Of a stretch of DNA of 64,000 nucleotides, positions 33,187 through 42,158 are shown piece by piece. A program made the position numbers and the translations under genes. The notes below the pieces were generated by a model. That model had not been told where the DNA came from. It worked only from the letters and a program-made list of their open reading frames with translations, and did no database searches. Source of the stretch: JAFAGX01 sp035624215. GTDB lineage: Bacteria > Acidobacteriota > Terriglobia > Terriglobales > Acidobacteriaceae. The stretch spans positions 18,784 through 82,783 of the forward strand of contig DASPRY010000026.1 of NCBI GenBank assembly GCA_035624215.1. Direction: 5' to 3'. How positions within the stretch are numbered: the first letter of the stretch is position 1; the number at the start of each line of letters is the position of its first letter.

Positions 33187-34980
33187 TCAGTCGCCGCTGG
33201 CGGTCGCGGGTACGGCTACTCCGGGAACATGTGCGCGCCGCCACAATCTGGTGCTCTCGTCCATGCGGTCGCTAACGTGCAAGATGAATTGGGCTGCGGT
33301 TCCGGCAATCCCTTCGCGATGCGGCACTTGGTAGAACGGCCTGCGCAACTCGGGATGTTCAGAAATGTATTCGCGAATTTCCTCCAAGCTCTTGCCGGTT
33401 GATTTCAGGCACTGCTCGAACTCAGTCTTCGCCTTGACTTTGGCCTCCCCAAGGGCCATCTGCACGCGGCTGTGGGCGTTCACTTCGCCTTCGCCGGAGG
33501 TTTCAATCGGCAGAAAGATCATATCTTTGAATTTGTTGATTACCGCCGATTGCACACCATCCGACTGCGAAGAAGGCATGCAGCCAAACGGTTTCAGGGC
33601 CAGAACCATGTGGCAGAGTTTGTGGACGGTGTAATAAACGTTCTTGCCCACTTCGAGATGCCCCTCGCCGCCACGGGCAAACTGGTTGTAGAAAGGATGG
33701 GCCATCTCGGCCAATTCAGTTTGAGGAACAAGATGGTGGGTTATTCCGCCCATGTTCTTAATCGTGCGGTGATAGAAGAATCTCCAGGCCCTTTCGCCAA
33801 AACCAATTGCCCACAATTTCTTGCGCAAGCCGAAATAGTTGGCCAGGTGTTTCTTGACCTCATGCCATTCCGGATTGCGATGCGGCCGGTTCACGGGCCA
33901 TTTGGCAATGGCGTGAGCTTTGGCTTGATACATCAAGTATGCGACCCAGGTGGCGATTGGTTCTACGATCACCTGCGCACCTTCCCGCTCAAGGAACTCG
34001 AACATGTGGAAGTTACCGTCGCCTTCGGTAATTTGCGCCCAGAATTCTCCCGTGATCTTCACCACCGGCTTTACTTTGGTGCGATCCACTTCGATGCTGT
34101 TCATCCGGTCTCGCGCAGTGTGAAGGGCGGTCAGATAGTCCTTACCCCACATGTGCTCGTGCATTTTGCCGAAGACGTTGGCGGTGTTTCTGAGGATCTT
34201 GTTGCTCTTGAATTTCGGCTTGAGCCGGTTCGGGGCGCGCTCTTCAATCTCAAAGGACTTCCGGTTCTTGAGATCCTCGCACAGCCCGTCGACCATCTCG
34301 CGGAACACTCGATCGGTCTCGCCCTTATTCACTTCAAACGGACGGATTTGATAGATCAGGTCATTGATCACGTCGCCGAGGTGCATGGCGTTCAACATTC
34401 CCAACCCAAAGTCAATCGTAAATTTCAGCCCGGGTTCGCCCGATGCGGCCTTGATGCCGTCACTGTCTTTGAACAAGAGAACGCGGAAGCCATCGAATCC
34501 GGCATTCTTCAAGCCAAAACGGTACTCAGCCTCATACATCCCGAAGCGGCACGGACCGCATGAGCCAGCGGTGAAGAAAACGTAGTTGTCCAGTATCTGC
34601 TGCCGCGACAAGCCCTCTTTCTCCAGAAACTGGAGATACTGCACAAGATTGCCGACCGTGAAGTACGTGGGATTACACTGCCCGTTGTTGCCGTATTCTT
34701 TGCCCAGCTGAAACGCGGGCACGTCTGGTACGGGCAGTTTCTCGCAGCGATAGCCGCAGCCCTGGAATACGGCGCGGATGAGGTCCTCGTGCTTCCAGGT
34801 AAATCCACCGAAAAGAATAGTGACACGGCTCCTCTGGTCGGCCGTGAAGGCGCGCTCAATTGGACGATGAAAATGATCCGGCGTTCCCAAGCCCGCAATC
34901 TTGCGCAAACGCGCGCGCTCACTGTCCAATCGCTTCTTGATTTCCTGTTCGTTTTCTATCTGGACAAAATTGGTCGCCAT
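33187..34980 (-). CDS. 2-hydroxyacyl-CoA dehydratase-like / PlsR-like protein
   Basis: 597 residues; ATG at 34980 with GGAGG six bases upstream. The motifs are GNNGQCNPTYFTVGN (C102), AGSCGPCRFGMYE (C141, C144) and GCMPSSQSDGVQS near the C-terminal third; these cysteines would bind Fe-S clusters like those in the HgdAB/benzoyl-CoA-reductase class. The gene precedes the PlsA-like activase, and the two together resemble one long protein in other bacteria. By analogy with PlsR it would carry the reductive step that converts an ester-linked acyl chain into a (vinyl) ether. A role in other CoA-thioester chemistry is also possible. Confidence 0.82.
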   Translation of the reverse strand: MATNFVQIENEQEIKKRLDSERARLRKIAGLGTPDHFHRPIERAFTADQRSRVTILFGGFTWKHEDLIRAVFQGCGYRCEKLPVPDVPAFQLGKEYGNNGQCNPTYFTVGNLVQYLQFLEKEGLSRQQILDNYVFFTAGSCGPCRFGMYEAEYRFGLKNAGFDGFRVLLFKDSDGIKAASGEPGLKFTIDFGLGMLNAMHLGDVINDLIYQIRPFEVNKGETDRVFREMVDGLCEDLKNRKSFEIEERAPNRLKPKFKSNKILRNTANVFGKMHEHMWGKDYLTALHTARDRMNSIEVDRTKVKPVVKITGEFWAQITEGDGNFHMFEFLEREGAQVIVEPIATWVAYLMYQAKAHAIAKWPVNRPHRNPEWHEVKKHLANYFGLRKKLWAIGFGERAWRFFYHRTIKNMGGITHHLVPQTELAEMAHPFYNQFARGGEGHLEVGKNVYYTVHKLCHMVLALKPFGCMPSSQSDGVQSAVINKFKDMIFLPIETSGEGEVNAHSRVQMALGEAKVKAKTEFEQCLKSTGKSLEEIREYISEHPELRRPFYQVPHREGIAGTAAQFILHVSDRMDESTRLWRRAHVPGVAVPATASGD

Positions 34981-35294
34981 TATCTTCCTCCGGCGTTTAC
35001 GGTGAAGTGTTCGGGACTGAAACTAACAGTGACAGAGCAACTATACAGGAAAAGCCCTGCCGGGAAGGGTGCAGAAGCAGACGAGGAGGCCTTGCGCCTG
35101 GGAAGATTGACAGTTGTCTGCGACGCACCATCGAACAGCATCAGAAACTCCTTACCGCTGTACAAGGAGATTCGATGTTCACGCCTGCGAGAGTCGTTCT
35201 ACAACGAAATCCCGGGGCGCCCAGCAACGCGAAAACAAAAACCTCTCAGTCCCTCCGAGAGATGGTCTAATGAAAAGACTCGTACCGACATTAC
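34981..35294. other. gap before the PlsR-like gene; no gene recognised
   Basis: 314 bases between two minus-strand genes. Short open frames in it have no ribosome site or recognisable product. A weak inverted word CTCTC-AGTCCCTCC-GAGAG lies near 35247-35265. It probably contains the promoter of the PlsR/PlsA-like pair, but no convincing -35/-10 pair could be fixed on the minus strand. Confidence 0.4.
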
Positions 35295-36599
35295 TCAGGC
35301 AAAACTTCCGGTTACACCCTGGAAGCCGTGAACCGCTTGCTTGAGTACCCAGTGAATGACCCTTGCATCGTTGTAACAGAAACCAAGGTTATGATTCAAG
35401 GTAGAGAAGCAATGGGTCTGGCAAGATTTCTTCATTTCGTTTAATTGTGAGACGTCAAAGTTGTGATTTTCGATGACACCCCAGTCGTGGGTGGCTGAAT
35501 ACATCGGGAAGCAAGGGGCCAAACTGCCGTCCACCCGAATGATGATCGAGTTCTGACCGGCGCGGCAATTCCAGGGCTCCACTTTACCCCGCATGAAATC
35601 CTTCATGTCCTGCAGCCGTTTGACGGAATTGACCATCTTGTAGCCGGACTTGTTCTTTTCGATGATCCAGTCTACCAATTCGTCCACTTTCGGCCAGTCC
35701 TGAGGATAGATAAACGTGTCGTTATCCTCATAGTGTTGGAAATGGTTCTGTTCAATCATCGGCGATTCATTCAGGTGGTAATCGGTGGCGATGCCGTGTT
35801 CCCGGGCGATTTCTGTCAGCTGCCTCACATCATCCAAGTTGTTGCGACAAATGTTGATGTTGAAGAACACCGCGTAGCCATACTTGTATTGTTTTCGCAC
35901 CAGATAGTCGAAGTACTTGCGCACGGGATTCAATGCCTTGGGAAGACCTGGTTTTTCATCCACCGCATCGACCGCGAAGTTGAAGATGGCGACTCCCGCG
36001 TCTGCCAGACGGTCGATTACATCCGTGCGCAGCAGACGGGCATTAGTGGGCATGTAGATCCAGAAGCCCTTTTTGGCGGCGTAATAACAAGCCTTGTGAA
36101 CAAGCTGCGGTCGCAGGAGCGGCTCGCCGCCCATGAAGGCCAGCACCCGGCAGGTGGTCGAATGGAGCCAGTCAATGGAGCGTTTCGCCACTTCCTCAGT
36201 CATCCCCTTCACGCTGTTGTCAAATGCCCAGCAGTAGTGGCAATCCAGGTTGCATTTCCATTCCGTGAACAGGTAGGCAATGATGGGATGAAAGGGGCCT
36301 GGCAGGATTCGCGACTTGATGTACGGAAAAAGCCAGCCGTTGATCGCCCTGAGTACTAAGGGACCGGTCCAGCGGCGCTTTCCAGCCTGGGCGCGTGCAA
36401 GGTTCTCCTCGTAGTTATCATCCTGCGCCAGAAGCTTGGGGTGCTGCGGGAAAGCTGGCTCCGGGAACTTATCGCCGCCCGCGCTTGGCAACAGCACCGG
36501 CCGAGGAGCCGGTGACTTGGTCAATAGATCATGAAGTTTGACGTCCAGTCGAAATGCGGGAGCACTATCTTCGCGCACATCGTCCTGAAGGGCAGGCAT
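35295..36599 (-). CDS. radical SAM protein with SPASM-like cysteines
   Basis: 434 residues from the ATG at 36599 (AAGGAG five bases upstream; a GTG two codons earlier is too close). About 110 N-terminal residues precede CNLDCHYC (C116, C120, C123), which binds the catalytic cluster; MGGEPLLRP follows. The C-terminal third has WNCRAG, APCFPMYS and CQTHCFSTLNHNLGFCYN, enough for an auxiliary cluster. Radical SAM enzymes form the carbon-carbon bond in tail-to-tail membrane-spanning lipids and modify many substrates. Its position upstream of the PlsR/PlsA-like pair makes a lipid role attractive, but the sequence alone does not fix the substrate. Confidence 0.85.
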   Translation of the reverse strand: MPALQDDVREDSAPAFRLDVKLHDLLTKSPAPRPVLLPSAGGDKFPEPAFPQHPKLLAQDDNYEENLARAQAGKRRWTGPLVLRAINGWLFPYIKSRILPGPFHPIIAYLFTEWKCNLDCHYCWAFDNSVKGMTEEVAKRSIDWLHSTTCRVLAFMGGEPLLRPQLVHKACYYAAKKGFWIYMPTNARLLRTDVIDRLADAGVAIFNFAVDAVDEKPGLPKALNPVRKYFDYLVRKQYKYGYAVFFNINICRNNLDDVRQLTEIAREHGIATDYHLNESPMIEQNHFQHYEDNDTFIYPQDWPKVDELVDWIIEKNKSGYKMVNSVKRLQDMKDFMRGKVEPWNCRAGQNSIIIRVDGSLAPCFPMYSATHDWGVIENHNFDVSQLNEMKKSCQTHCFSTLNHNLGFCYNDARVIHWVLKQAVHGFQGVTGSFA

Positions 36600-36730
36600 A
36601 CGCACTCCTTCCTGGGCAGGTTGTAACCGTAGATGACAACGTTTTGCTTTCGGATGTATAAAATTTAAGAATTGCGCACCTGAATATGCAAACCTATTTG
36701 CAGGATCGCATTTCTCGTTGGCCCTTTGCT

Positions 36731-37759
36731 CTATCCCTGCGCTTCGGGCACTATCTTGACGTCCAGTTTCTCGGTCCAGCGAAGCACCGTCACTGAACTG
36801 CTAACGCCAACACGCGCGTCGGTCAACAGCCGGTGCAGGTCATCCACGCCGGCTACGGGCTTGCCCTCCAGCGCGACAATCACATCTCCTTCGCGCAATC
36901 CCGCCCTTTGGGCGGGGCTACCCTTTTCCACCGATATCACCACCACTCCGCTTTCTTTGGGCAGATCGTAGAAGCGCACCAGTCGCCGGTGAAGCAAGGT
37001 GGTTTGCGCCTCCACTCCGATGTAGCTCCGGCGAATCCGGCCTTCGCGCAACAGCCGTCCGGCCACGAATTTTGCTGTGTTGATCCCGATAGCGAAGCAT
37101 AGCCCCTGTGCTCCCATAATCGTCGCGGTATTAACCCCAACCACCTGACCGTCCGAAGTAACCAGTGGCCCGCCCGAATTTCCAGGGTTCAGCGAAGCGT
37201 CAGTTTGAATCACGTCTTCGATCAGCCGCCCAGAGTATGAACGCAGGGAACGTCCGAGAGCGCTGACCACGCCGGCGGTTACCGTGTACTGAAATCCATA
37301 TGGGTTGCCAATCGCAATCGCCAATTGCCCCACTCGCAGCCGTTGAGAATCGCCCAACGGGGCGCTGACTAAGTTAGGATCGTCGACACGAATGACGGCT
37401 AGGTCGGTGGCGGGATCGTCGCCGATCGTGTGAGCCGCAAATTGCCGCCCGTCCGGCAGCGATACTGCAATACGCGTGGCCCCATGAACTACATGGCTGT
37501 TGGTGAGAATCAGGCCGTCGGGGGTGAAGACAAATCCGGAGCCGCCACCGTGCCGCTCGCGACTTTCCCCCGAACGTGTTTGCCCGGTCTGTGTGACATC
37601 GATCTTAACCACAGACGGGCTGATTTTCTCCGCTGTGCTGACCACAGCTTGCGAATAGGCGTCAAGCAAGACCGAGTCATGCAACCGCTCGATCGCCGAG
37701 CTCTGGGCTGCGGACTGGGGCACATCCGCGACGAAATACAGATCCCGTTCCTGAGTCAT
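36731..37759 (-). CDS. HtrA/DegP-like S1C serine protease without signal peptide
   Basis: 342 residues. The trypsin-type triad is H89 (TNSHVVHG), D119 (ATDLAVI) and S195 (NPGNSGGPLV). A PDZ domain fills the last 100 residues (RRSYIGVEAQ through ALEGKPVAG). The N-terminus is acidic and soluble, with no hydrophobic segment, so the enzyme would be cytosolic; most HtrA proteins are periplasmic. A different start cannot supply a signal peptide. It stands between the radical SAM and hemerythrin genes. It may degrade misfolded proteins or process a specific substrate. Confidence 0.9.
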   Translation of the reverse strand: MTQERDLYFVADVPQSAAQSSAIERLHDSVLLDAYSQAVVSTAEKISPSVVKIDVTQTGQTRSGESRERHGGGSGFVFTPDGLILTNSHVVHGATRIAVSLPDGRQFAAHTIGDDPATDLAVIRVDDPNLVSAPLGDSQRLRVGQLAIAIGNPYGFQYTVTAGVVSALGRSLRSYSGRLIEDVIQTDASLNPGNSGGPLVTSDGQVVGVNTATIMGAQGLCFAIGINTAKFVAGRLLREGRIRRSYIGVEAQTTLLHRRLVRFYDLPKESGVVVISVEKGSPAQRAGLREGDVIVALEGKPVAGVDDLHRLLTDARVGVSSSVTVLRWTEKLDVKIVPEAQG

Positions 37760-37817
37760 AATTTGCTAGATGACCAAAGCGCGATTAGGGATTCACTCCG
37801 GAAGCTCGGGTTGAAGC

Positions 37818-38312
37818 TCAGGACCTGGGGTGCAGGCGCGAGGCGTGTTTGGGCAGCAGACAAACCGTGGAAGCCTCCTTCAAGGCTTCGTTCAAGGCCG
37901 CGCCCAAGGCGGACAGCTCCCCAGCTTCCATAAGCTTTTGCAGGCTTTCAAATAATTGGCGTTCTTCCTTACGGATGTGTTGAGCCAATTTTTCAACCAG
38001 CACTGCCAGATCCGCCGGGCGCATGCTCCGGGACAATGCCCGTGCGAACAGCTCGCGCAAGGCCGAGTGCTCGGCTTCTAGTTCTCGCACCAGGGGCTCA
38101 AGATCGAGGAAGCGACTTGCGGCTGGAAAGAGTTCTTTCTCCTCAGCTGCGAAATGGATTCCGATTTCCTGCTGAAATATCATTTGGATTTCAGCCTGCC
38201 ATTGTTCCAAGTCCAGATCGTCGGCTTGCAAAGCGCGATCGAGACGCACGCACAAGGCAAGGGCATGCTGATGTTGATGCGAGAGCGGGATCAGGTTCTT
38301 ATCGCGGAGCAT
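37818..38312 (-). CDS. hemerythrin-domain protein
   Basis: 164 residues forming a four-helix bundle. The iron ligands of the hemerythrin HHE type are suggested by LSHQHQHALAL, HFAAEEKELFP, LEAEHSALRE and HIRKEERQLFE. Such proteins bind oxygen, sense redox state, or store iron. Cytosolic, no signal peptide. It is near a protease and a HAD phosphatase, on the same strand, with gaps of 18 and 58 bases to its neighbours, so the three could be one unit. Its role is not known. Confidence 0.85.
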   Translation of the reverse strand: MLRDKNLIPLSHQHQHALALCVRLDRALQADDLDLEQWQAEIQMIFQQEIGIHFAAEEKELFPAASRFLDLEPLVRELEAEHSALRELFARALSRSMRPADLAVLVEKLAQHIRKEERQLFESLQKLMEAGELSALGAALNEALKEASTVCLLPKHASRLHPRS

Positions 38313-38330
38313 CGCAGGCCAGACCTGGCA

Positions 38331-39164
38331 TCAGTCTACTCCGTGCTTGAGCAACTCGTCGCCGGCCAGGGGTCTCAGCGTCAGCCAGTCCGTACGCACC
38401 CGCTCCCATTCCTGGATGAGCATGCCATGAGCTTCGAAAAAGGTACGGATACGCGGTCGCTCCCAGCCTACGACGTCTTCAAGAATCGGCGCGAGGACCG
38501 ATAGGGCGCTGCTGCTGAGAACGGTTCGCTTCGCGACCTGCGAAACATGTTTGGCCTCAGAAACCGCGATGGTAAAGCCGTCACGAACATTGACGTGCAG
38601 CATGACGTGGATATCCGAGCTGCCGTCACCGACATAAATAATGTGGTCCGGCCCGATTTGTTGCTGACTTTGCAACATGTCGAGCACGGCAACTTTTCCA
38701 TACCCGGCCGTGGCGCGGATAATCGATTGAATCTGGCCCGAGTCCGCATACAGGAATTCCGTTCCATAAATGTGATCGGGCGGAACAATTCCCTCCAGCG
38801 CGGAGTGGATCACTTCCACAGGCGCGGCCGAGAGCACATAAAAATCGAAGTGATAGCCATCGATGCCAGCGTCGAGAATCTCATAAAGCAGGGCGATATT
38901 CTGCTTCAGGCGAATGCTCTTGCCGACCTCGTATAGATGTTCTCTGCGCACCTTGCTCTGAAACTCCGGATCGTGCAATAACAAATAAGCGAGCTCCGCA
39001 CCTTGTTGCACGAGATTGAGCTTGGCCATCCCTTTGGCTTTTCGTTCGAACTCCGAAGTCGGGATTCCGACCAACTCCGCCAATACATAGCCAGAGTCAT
39101 TGAACGTCAGCGTCTGGTCGAAGTCACTGGCGAAAAGGTAATGCTTCAAAGGCTTCTCGTTCAT
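38331..39164 (-). CDS. HAD-superfamily phosphatase
   Basis: 277 residues from the ATG at 39164. A longer frame from TTG at 39230 would add 22 mostly hydrophobic residues (LLILFIVFLNLFVML), which look out of keeping with a cytosolic phosphatase. The nucleophile motif FDFDQTLT-like is at D14-D16 (SDFDQTL), the serine motif is in VLSAAPVEV, and IIYVGDGSSDIHVML gives the metal-binding aspartates. It resembles phosphoserine-phosphatase-like HADs. The substrate is unknown. Gap of 18 bases to the hemerythrin gene. Confidence 0.82.
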   Translation of the reverse strand: MNEKPLKHYLFASDFDQTLTFNDSGYVLAELVGIPTSEFERKAKGMAKLNLVQQGAELAYLLLHDPEFQSKVRREHLYEVGKSIRLKQNIALLYEILDAGIDGYHFDFYVLSAAPVEVIHSALEGIVPPDHIYGTEFLYADSGQIQSIIRATAGYGKVAVLDMLQSQQQIGPDHIIYVGDGSSDIHVMLHVNVRDGFTIAVSEAKHVSQVAKRTVLSSSALSVLAPILEDVVGWERPRIRTFFEAHGMLIQEWERVRTDWLTLRPLAGDELLKHGVD

Positions 39165-39478
39165 AACCTGATTAGATTCGATGAGCATTACGAAAAGATT
39201 AAGAAAGACGATAAAAAGGATTAATAGCAACCATCAAGGAAATCGCACGGCGCTTGGGAGTTCGCAACGTGGTCATTCCGTAGCACATTGCTCTCGCCAA
39301 ATGCGTGAGGAAATGCTCCGAAGTTTACCGGCATCCGGGCCGGCAATCTCCCCAACACGCCTTTACTAAATTCTTTATAGCATTGAAAATGATGAGTCAC
39401 TCTGGGACTCGGACTCTTCCGAGCACCTTAAGGTTAACAGGTTCTAAAGACTATAGACGATAGAGGAGCGAATGCATT

Positions 39479-39667
39479 ATGGCAGCGACCGGAGAACTTA
39501 TTCGTTTAATCAATTACGTTGACGATATCGTCGCTACGCTGCGACGAATCAGCGCCTCCATCCCTCTGATGGATACCGAGGAGAAGAAGCGTTTGGCAGA
39601 ACATCTGCGCGCAGCCAACTCGAATTTCACCAGCGTCCTCGGACAACTCGAAAAGGGAGGCCAGTAG
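39479..39667 (+). CDS. small conserved-looking protein coupled to hbd
   Basis: 62 residues, start ATG with AGAGGAGCG upstream. The sequence is helical with leucine-rich heptads (LIRLINYVDDIVATL and LAEHLRAANSNFTSVLGQL), no signal peptide and no cysteine. Its stop overlaps the GTG start of the dehydrogenase gene by one base, so the two are made together. It may be an adaptor or regulator of the enzyme; the function is unknown. Confidence 0.7.
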   Translation: MAATGELIRLINYVDDIVATLRRISASIPLMDTEEKKRLAEHLRAANSNFTSVLGQLEKGGQ

Positions 39668-40566
39668 TGGCGCAGATCCAGACCATTGCCGTAATCGGCG
39701 CTGGAACTATGGGACGCGGTATCGCTCATGTGTCTGCGCTGGGCGGTTACCACACCGTGCTCGAGGATTTGCTGCCGGCTGCACTGCGGAAAGCGGAAAA
39801 CGAAATTCGCAGCAACCTCGACAAGGCGGTCGAATTGGGCAAGGTCTCAGCGGACGATGCCCGAGCCGCGGTTGCGCGCCTCGAATATGCCGGCGGTGTG
39901 GAAGAGGCCGCCCGTCAAGCGGATCTGGTTATTGAGGCGGTGCCGGAAGAGATGGAGTCGAAGGTCGAGATCTTTACTCTGCTCGATAAGATTTGCCGGC
40001 CCAATACAATTCTTGCGTCCAACACCTCATCACTTAGCATCACCGAAATTGCCAGCGTCACTTACCGTCCTACTAAATGCCTGGGAATGCATTTTTTTAA
40101 TCCTGTACACAAAATGAAGCTTTTGGAGATCGTTCGAGCTCTCGAGACGGACCAGGAGACGCTGGCGACAGCTTCTGAAGTTGGACGGCAGATGGGCAAG
40201 GAAGTGGTCGTTATCAAAGAGTCGCCCGGTTTTATCACCAGCCGCATAAACGCCATGATTGGCAATGAGGCGTTCTATATGCTGCAGGAGGGCGTCGCCT
40301 CAGCGCAGGACATCGATAAAGCATTGAAGCTTGGTCTCAATCACCCCATGGGACCTTTTGAGCTGGTCGATCTTGTGGGACTAGACACGCGCCTGCACAT
40401 CCTGGAATACCTGCACAAAACTTTAGGCGAGAAGTATCGACCCGCGCCCCTGCTCGTGCAATACGTCAAGGCCGGCCGCCTGGGCCGCAAGTCTGGACGG
40501 GGCGTGCATGACTATGCAGAGAACACACAGGCCGACAAAACTCCGATTGCCAAGGTCAGTAGCTAG
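39667..40566 (+). CDS. hbd: 3-hydroxyacyl-CoA (3-hydroxybutyryl-CoA) dehydrogenase
   Basis: 299 residues, the usual size for the stand-alone enzyme. It has the Rossmann start IGAGTMGRGIA, NTSSLSITEIA, the catalytic His in GMHFFNPVHKMKLLEIV, SPGFITSRI and the C-terminal HPMGPFELVDLVGLD. It oxidises (S)-3-hydroxyacyl-CoA to 3-ketoacyl-CoA with NAD, in beta-oxidation or butyrate-type pathways. GTG start overlapping the small upstream gene by one base. Not part of a full fad operon here. Confidence 0.93.
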   Translation: MAQIQTIAVIGAGTMGRGIAHVSALGGYHTVLEDLLPAALRKAENEIRSNLDKAVELGKVSADDARAAVARLEYAGGVEEAARQADLVIEAVPEEMESKVEIFTLLDKICRPNTILASNTSSLSITEIASVTYRPTKCLGMHFFNPVHKMKLLEIVRALETDQETLATASEVGRQMGKEVVVIKESPGFITSRINAMIGNEAFYMLQEGVASAQDIDKALKLGLNHPMGPFELVDLVGLDTRLHILEYLHKTLGEKYRPAPLLVQYVKAGRLGRKSGRGVHDYAENTQADKTPIAKVSS

Positions 40567-40665
40567 GGATCCTCCGAGGCGTTCCGCCGTGAACCTTCAT
40601 GACCTTCGGGATCGCGAAAACGCACTACGAACGTACAGGAAGTCTCACGAAGGGAAGCCGCGTGC

Positions 40666-41736
40666 TTAGTTTGTTTTATTGATATCCTGTTTTGCCTCCA
40701 GCTTTTTCAGCCCCGCGTCGAAAAAGATTTTCTGATTATCGGGAGCGCCTTCACGAGCCAGTCTGTACTCCTTGAGAGCATTGGCGAAATCTCCCTGCGC
40801 CGAATAGAGTCTCGCAACTCCGTCGTGCACCAGCCAATCGTTGGGATCCTTCTTTTGCGCCTGGCGAAAGAAATCAAAGGCCTGGTCTTGCTTGCCCTGC
40901 TGCTGCAGCTGACGACCATAAACGTAGAGCTGAGCAGCGGTTGCTAGGGCCAAAGCTTGATTCTTCGCTGCGGTCCCGTCTTCCTTCCGGCCAAGAGCGT
41001 CCAGAATTTGGGATTTGGTCAGGTAATTATCGAAACGTGGCTCGGTGCGGATAGAGGTCTCTTCATATTTCAGCGCCTCATCCAGGTCGTACTTCTGGGC
41101 AAGAAGGTAATTGGCGGCATCGTCCCACCCCTCCCAGGTGTACTGCGCTAATCCTTGAAGCTGGTTCGGCAGGCTGGCCTTGACGATGCCATTCACGTCT
41201 ACAGCGACCTTGAAAGGAATTGCCAGTTTCTCCCAATAGAGTTTGGCAACAGCGGAATCTTTCTTTACATCATCGAAGTCATAGGTAAGTGTTTCGTGAA
41301 ACTCCGAAGGCTGAGGTTTCACAGTGACCCGCAGCGCGTCTTCGGCTTCGTTATAAGTGAAGCTGCCCCACGCAGTGTGGACTTTCGAAAAGATCACGGT
41401 CCACTCGTTCTCGCTGGGTATCATGAACAGGCCATAGGTACCTTTGTCCAGAGCTTTCCCTTCGATGCTCACTGCGTCGGTGAACTTTATGGTCGTATTC
41501 TCGTTGGCGCCGGCTCTCCATACCTCTCCGTAGGGTACAACCTTGCCCCAGATCGTCCGGCCTTTTACGAGTGGGCGATGATAGTTGATGGCGATGTCGG
41601 TGATTCCGATGCGCTGCATCACCACTGAGTGCTGGCTGTCACGCGGCAAATCCAACACTGCAGACTGCGCCCAGCAAGCCAGAGGTGCCAAGGAAACCGA
41701 AATCGCAAACCAGGCTGCCAACCTGAGCTTTCGCAT
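40666..41736 (-). CDS. exported DUF2911 protein with C-terminal TPR repeats
   Basis: 356 residues with a signal peptide (1-23, ending CWAQ). The DUF2911 domain (about 25-180) includes DIAINYHRPLVKGRTIWGKVVPYGEVWRAGANEN-type text, beginning near 46; the remaining half holds several TPR helices (YNYL, LVHDGVARLYSAQGDFANALKEYRLA). DUF2911 proteins are periplasmic or outer-membrane-linked and common in Acidobacteriota and Bacteroidota. The function is unknown. It is a single gene with divergent neighbours and a clear ATG with AGAGAGGGAGG upstream. Confidence 0.88.
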   Translation of the reverse strand: MRKLRLAAWFAISVSLAPLACWAQSAVLDLPRDSQHSVVMQRIGITDIAINYHRPLVKGRTIWGKVVPYGEVWRAGANENTTIKFTDAVSIEGKALDKGTYGLFMIPSENEWTVIFSKVHTAWGSFTYNEAEDALRVTVKPQPSEFHETLTYDFDDVKKDSAVAKLYWEKLAIPFKVAVDVNGIVKASLPNQLQGLAQYTWEGWDDAANYLLAQKYDLDEALKYEETSIRTEPRFDNYLTKSQILDALGRKEDGTAAKNQALALATAAQLYVYGRQLQQQGKQDQAFDFFRQAQKKDPNDWLVHDGVARLYSAQGDFANALKEYRLAREGAPDNQKIFFDAGLKKLEAKQDINKTN

Positions 41737-41855
41737 AAACTTACCTCCCTCTCTTAGTTGTCTTCGTGGGTTCCGAGACCAGAACTTGGACGAAGGCAGT
41801 CTAACGAGGATAGCTATTTGTAAAAAGTTGTGAACAACTCCGCTAAAATCAACAG

Positions 41856-42158
41856 ATGCCTTTGCCGGGAAATCAGCGGCTAGAACGAGTCCTCACGCAA
41901 TTGCGCCTGTACGAGCACCCGCTATTGGAGTTCGGCGCGCGGGCAAAGGGCGAAGGAGTAGAAATTGTCATCCAGTTCAGGAATCCCTGTGTTCCAGTGC
42001 ATACCTATTACTTCGAACTGCATCCCCGCGATCTGGACCATCCGCAGTTCGAATGGAACTTCCAGCGCCAGCTTTACGATTGTTTGCACGACTACCTGAT
42101 CGAAATGTTCACCCGTACTCCCCAAAATCGCAGTGAAGGCCAGCGGGAAAATTTGTGA
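41856..42158 (+). CDS. small protein of unknown function coupled to the MidA-like methyltransferase
   Basis: 100 residues, no signal peptide or membrane helix. It has alternating beta and helix: GVEIVIQFRN, TYYFELHPRD, and QRQLYDCLHDYLIEM. No family recognised. It starts at an ATG without a strong ribosome site, and its TGA overlaps the GTG of the following methyltransferase gene (GTGA). The pair may be a functional unit. Confidence 0.65.
   Translation: MPLPGNQRLERVLTQLRLYEHPLLEFGARAKGEGVEIVIQFRNPCVPVHTYYFELHPRDLDHPQFEWNFQRQLYDCLHDYLIEMFTRTPQNRSEGQRENL

Noticed and set aside
33061..33244. Longer N-terminus for the PlsA-like protein (start at 33244)
   Set aside because: It would overlap the PlsR-like gene and translate hairpin repeats; the ATG at 33061 has a ribosome site.
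34789..35344. Plus-strand open frames across the PlsR-like start and its leader
   Set aside because: They have no ribosome site or family and lie antisense to a well-supported gene.
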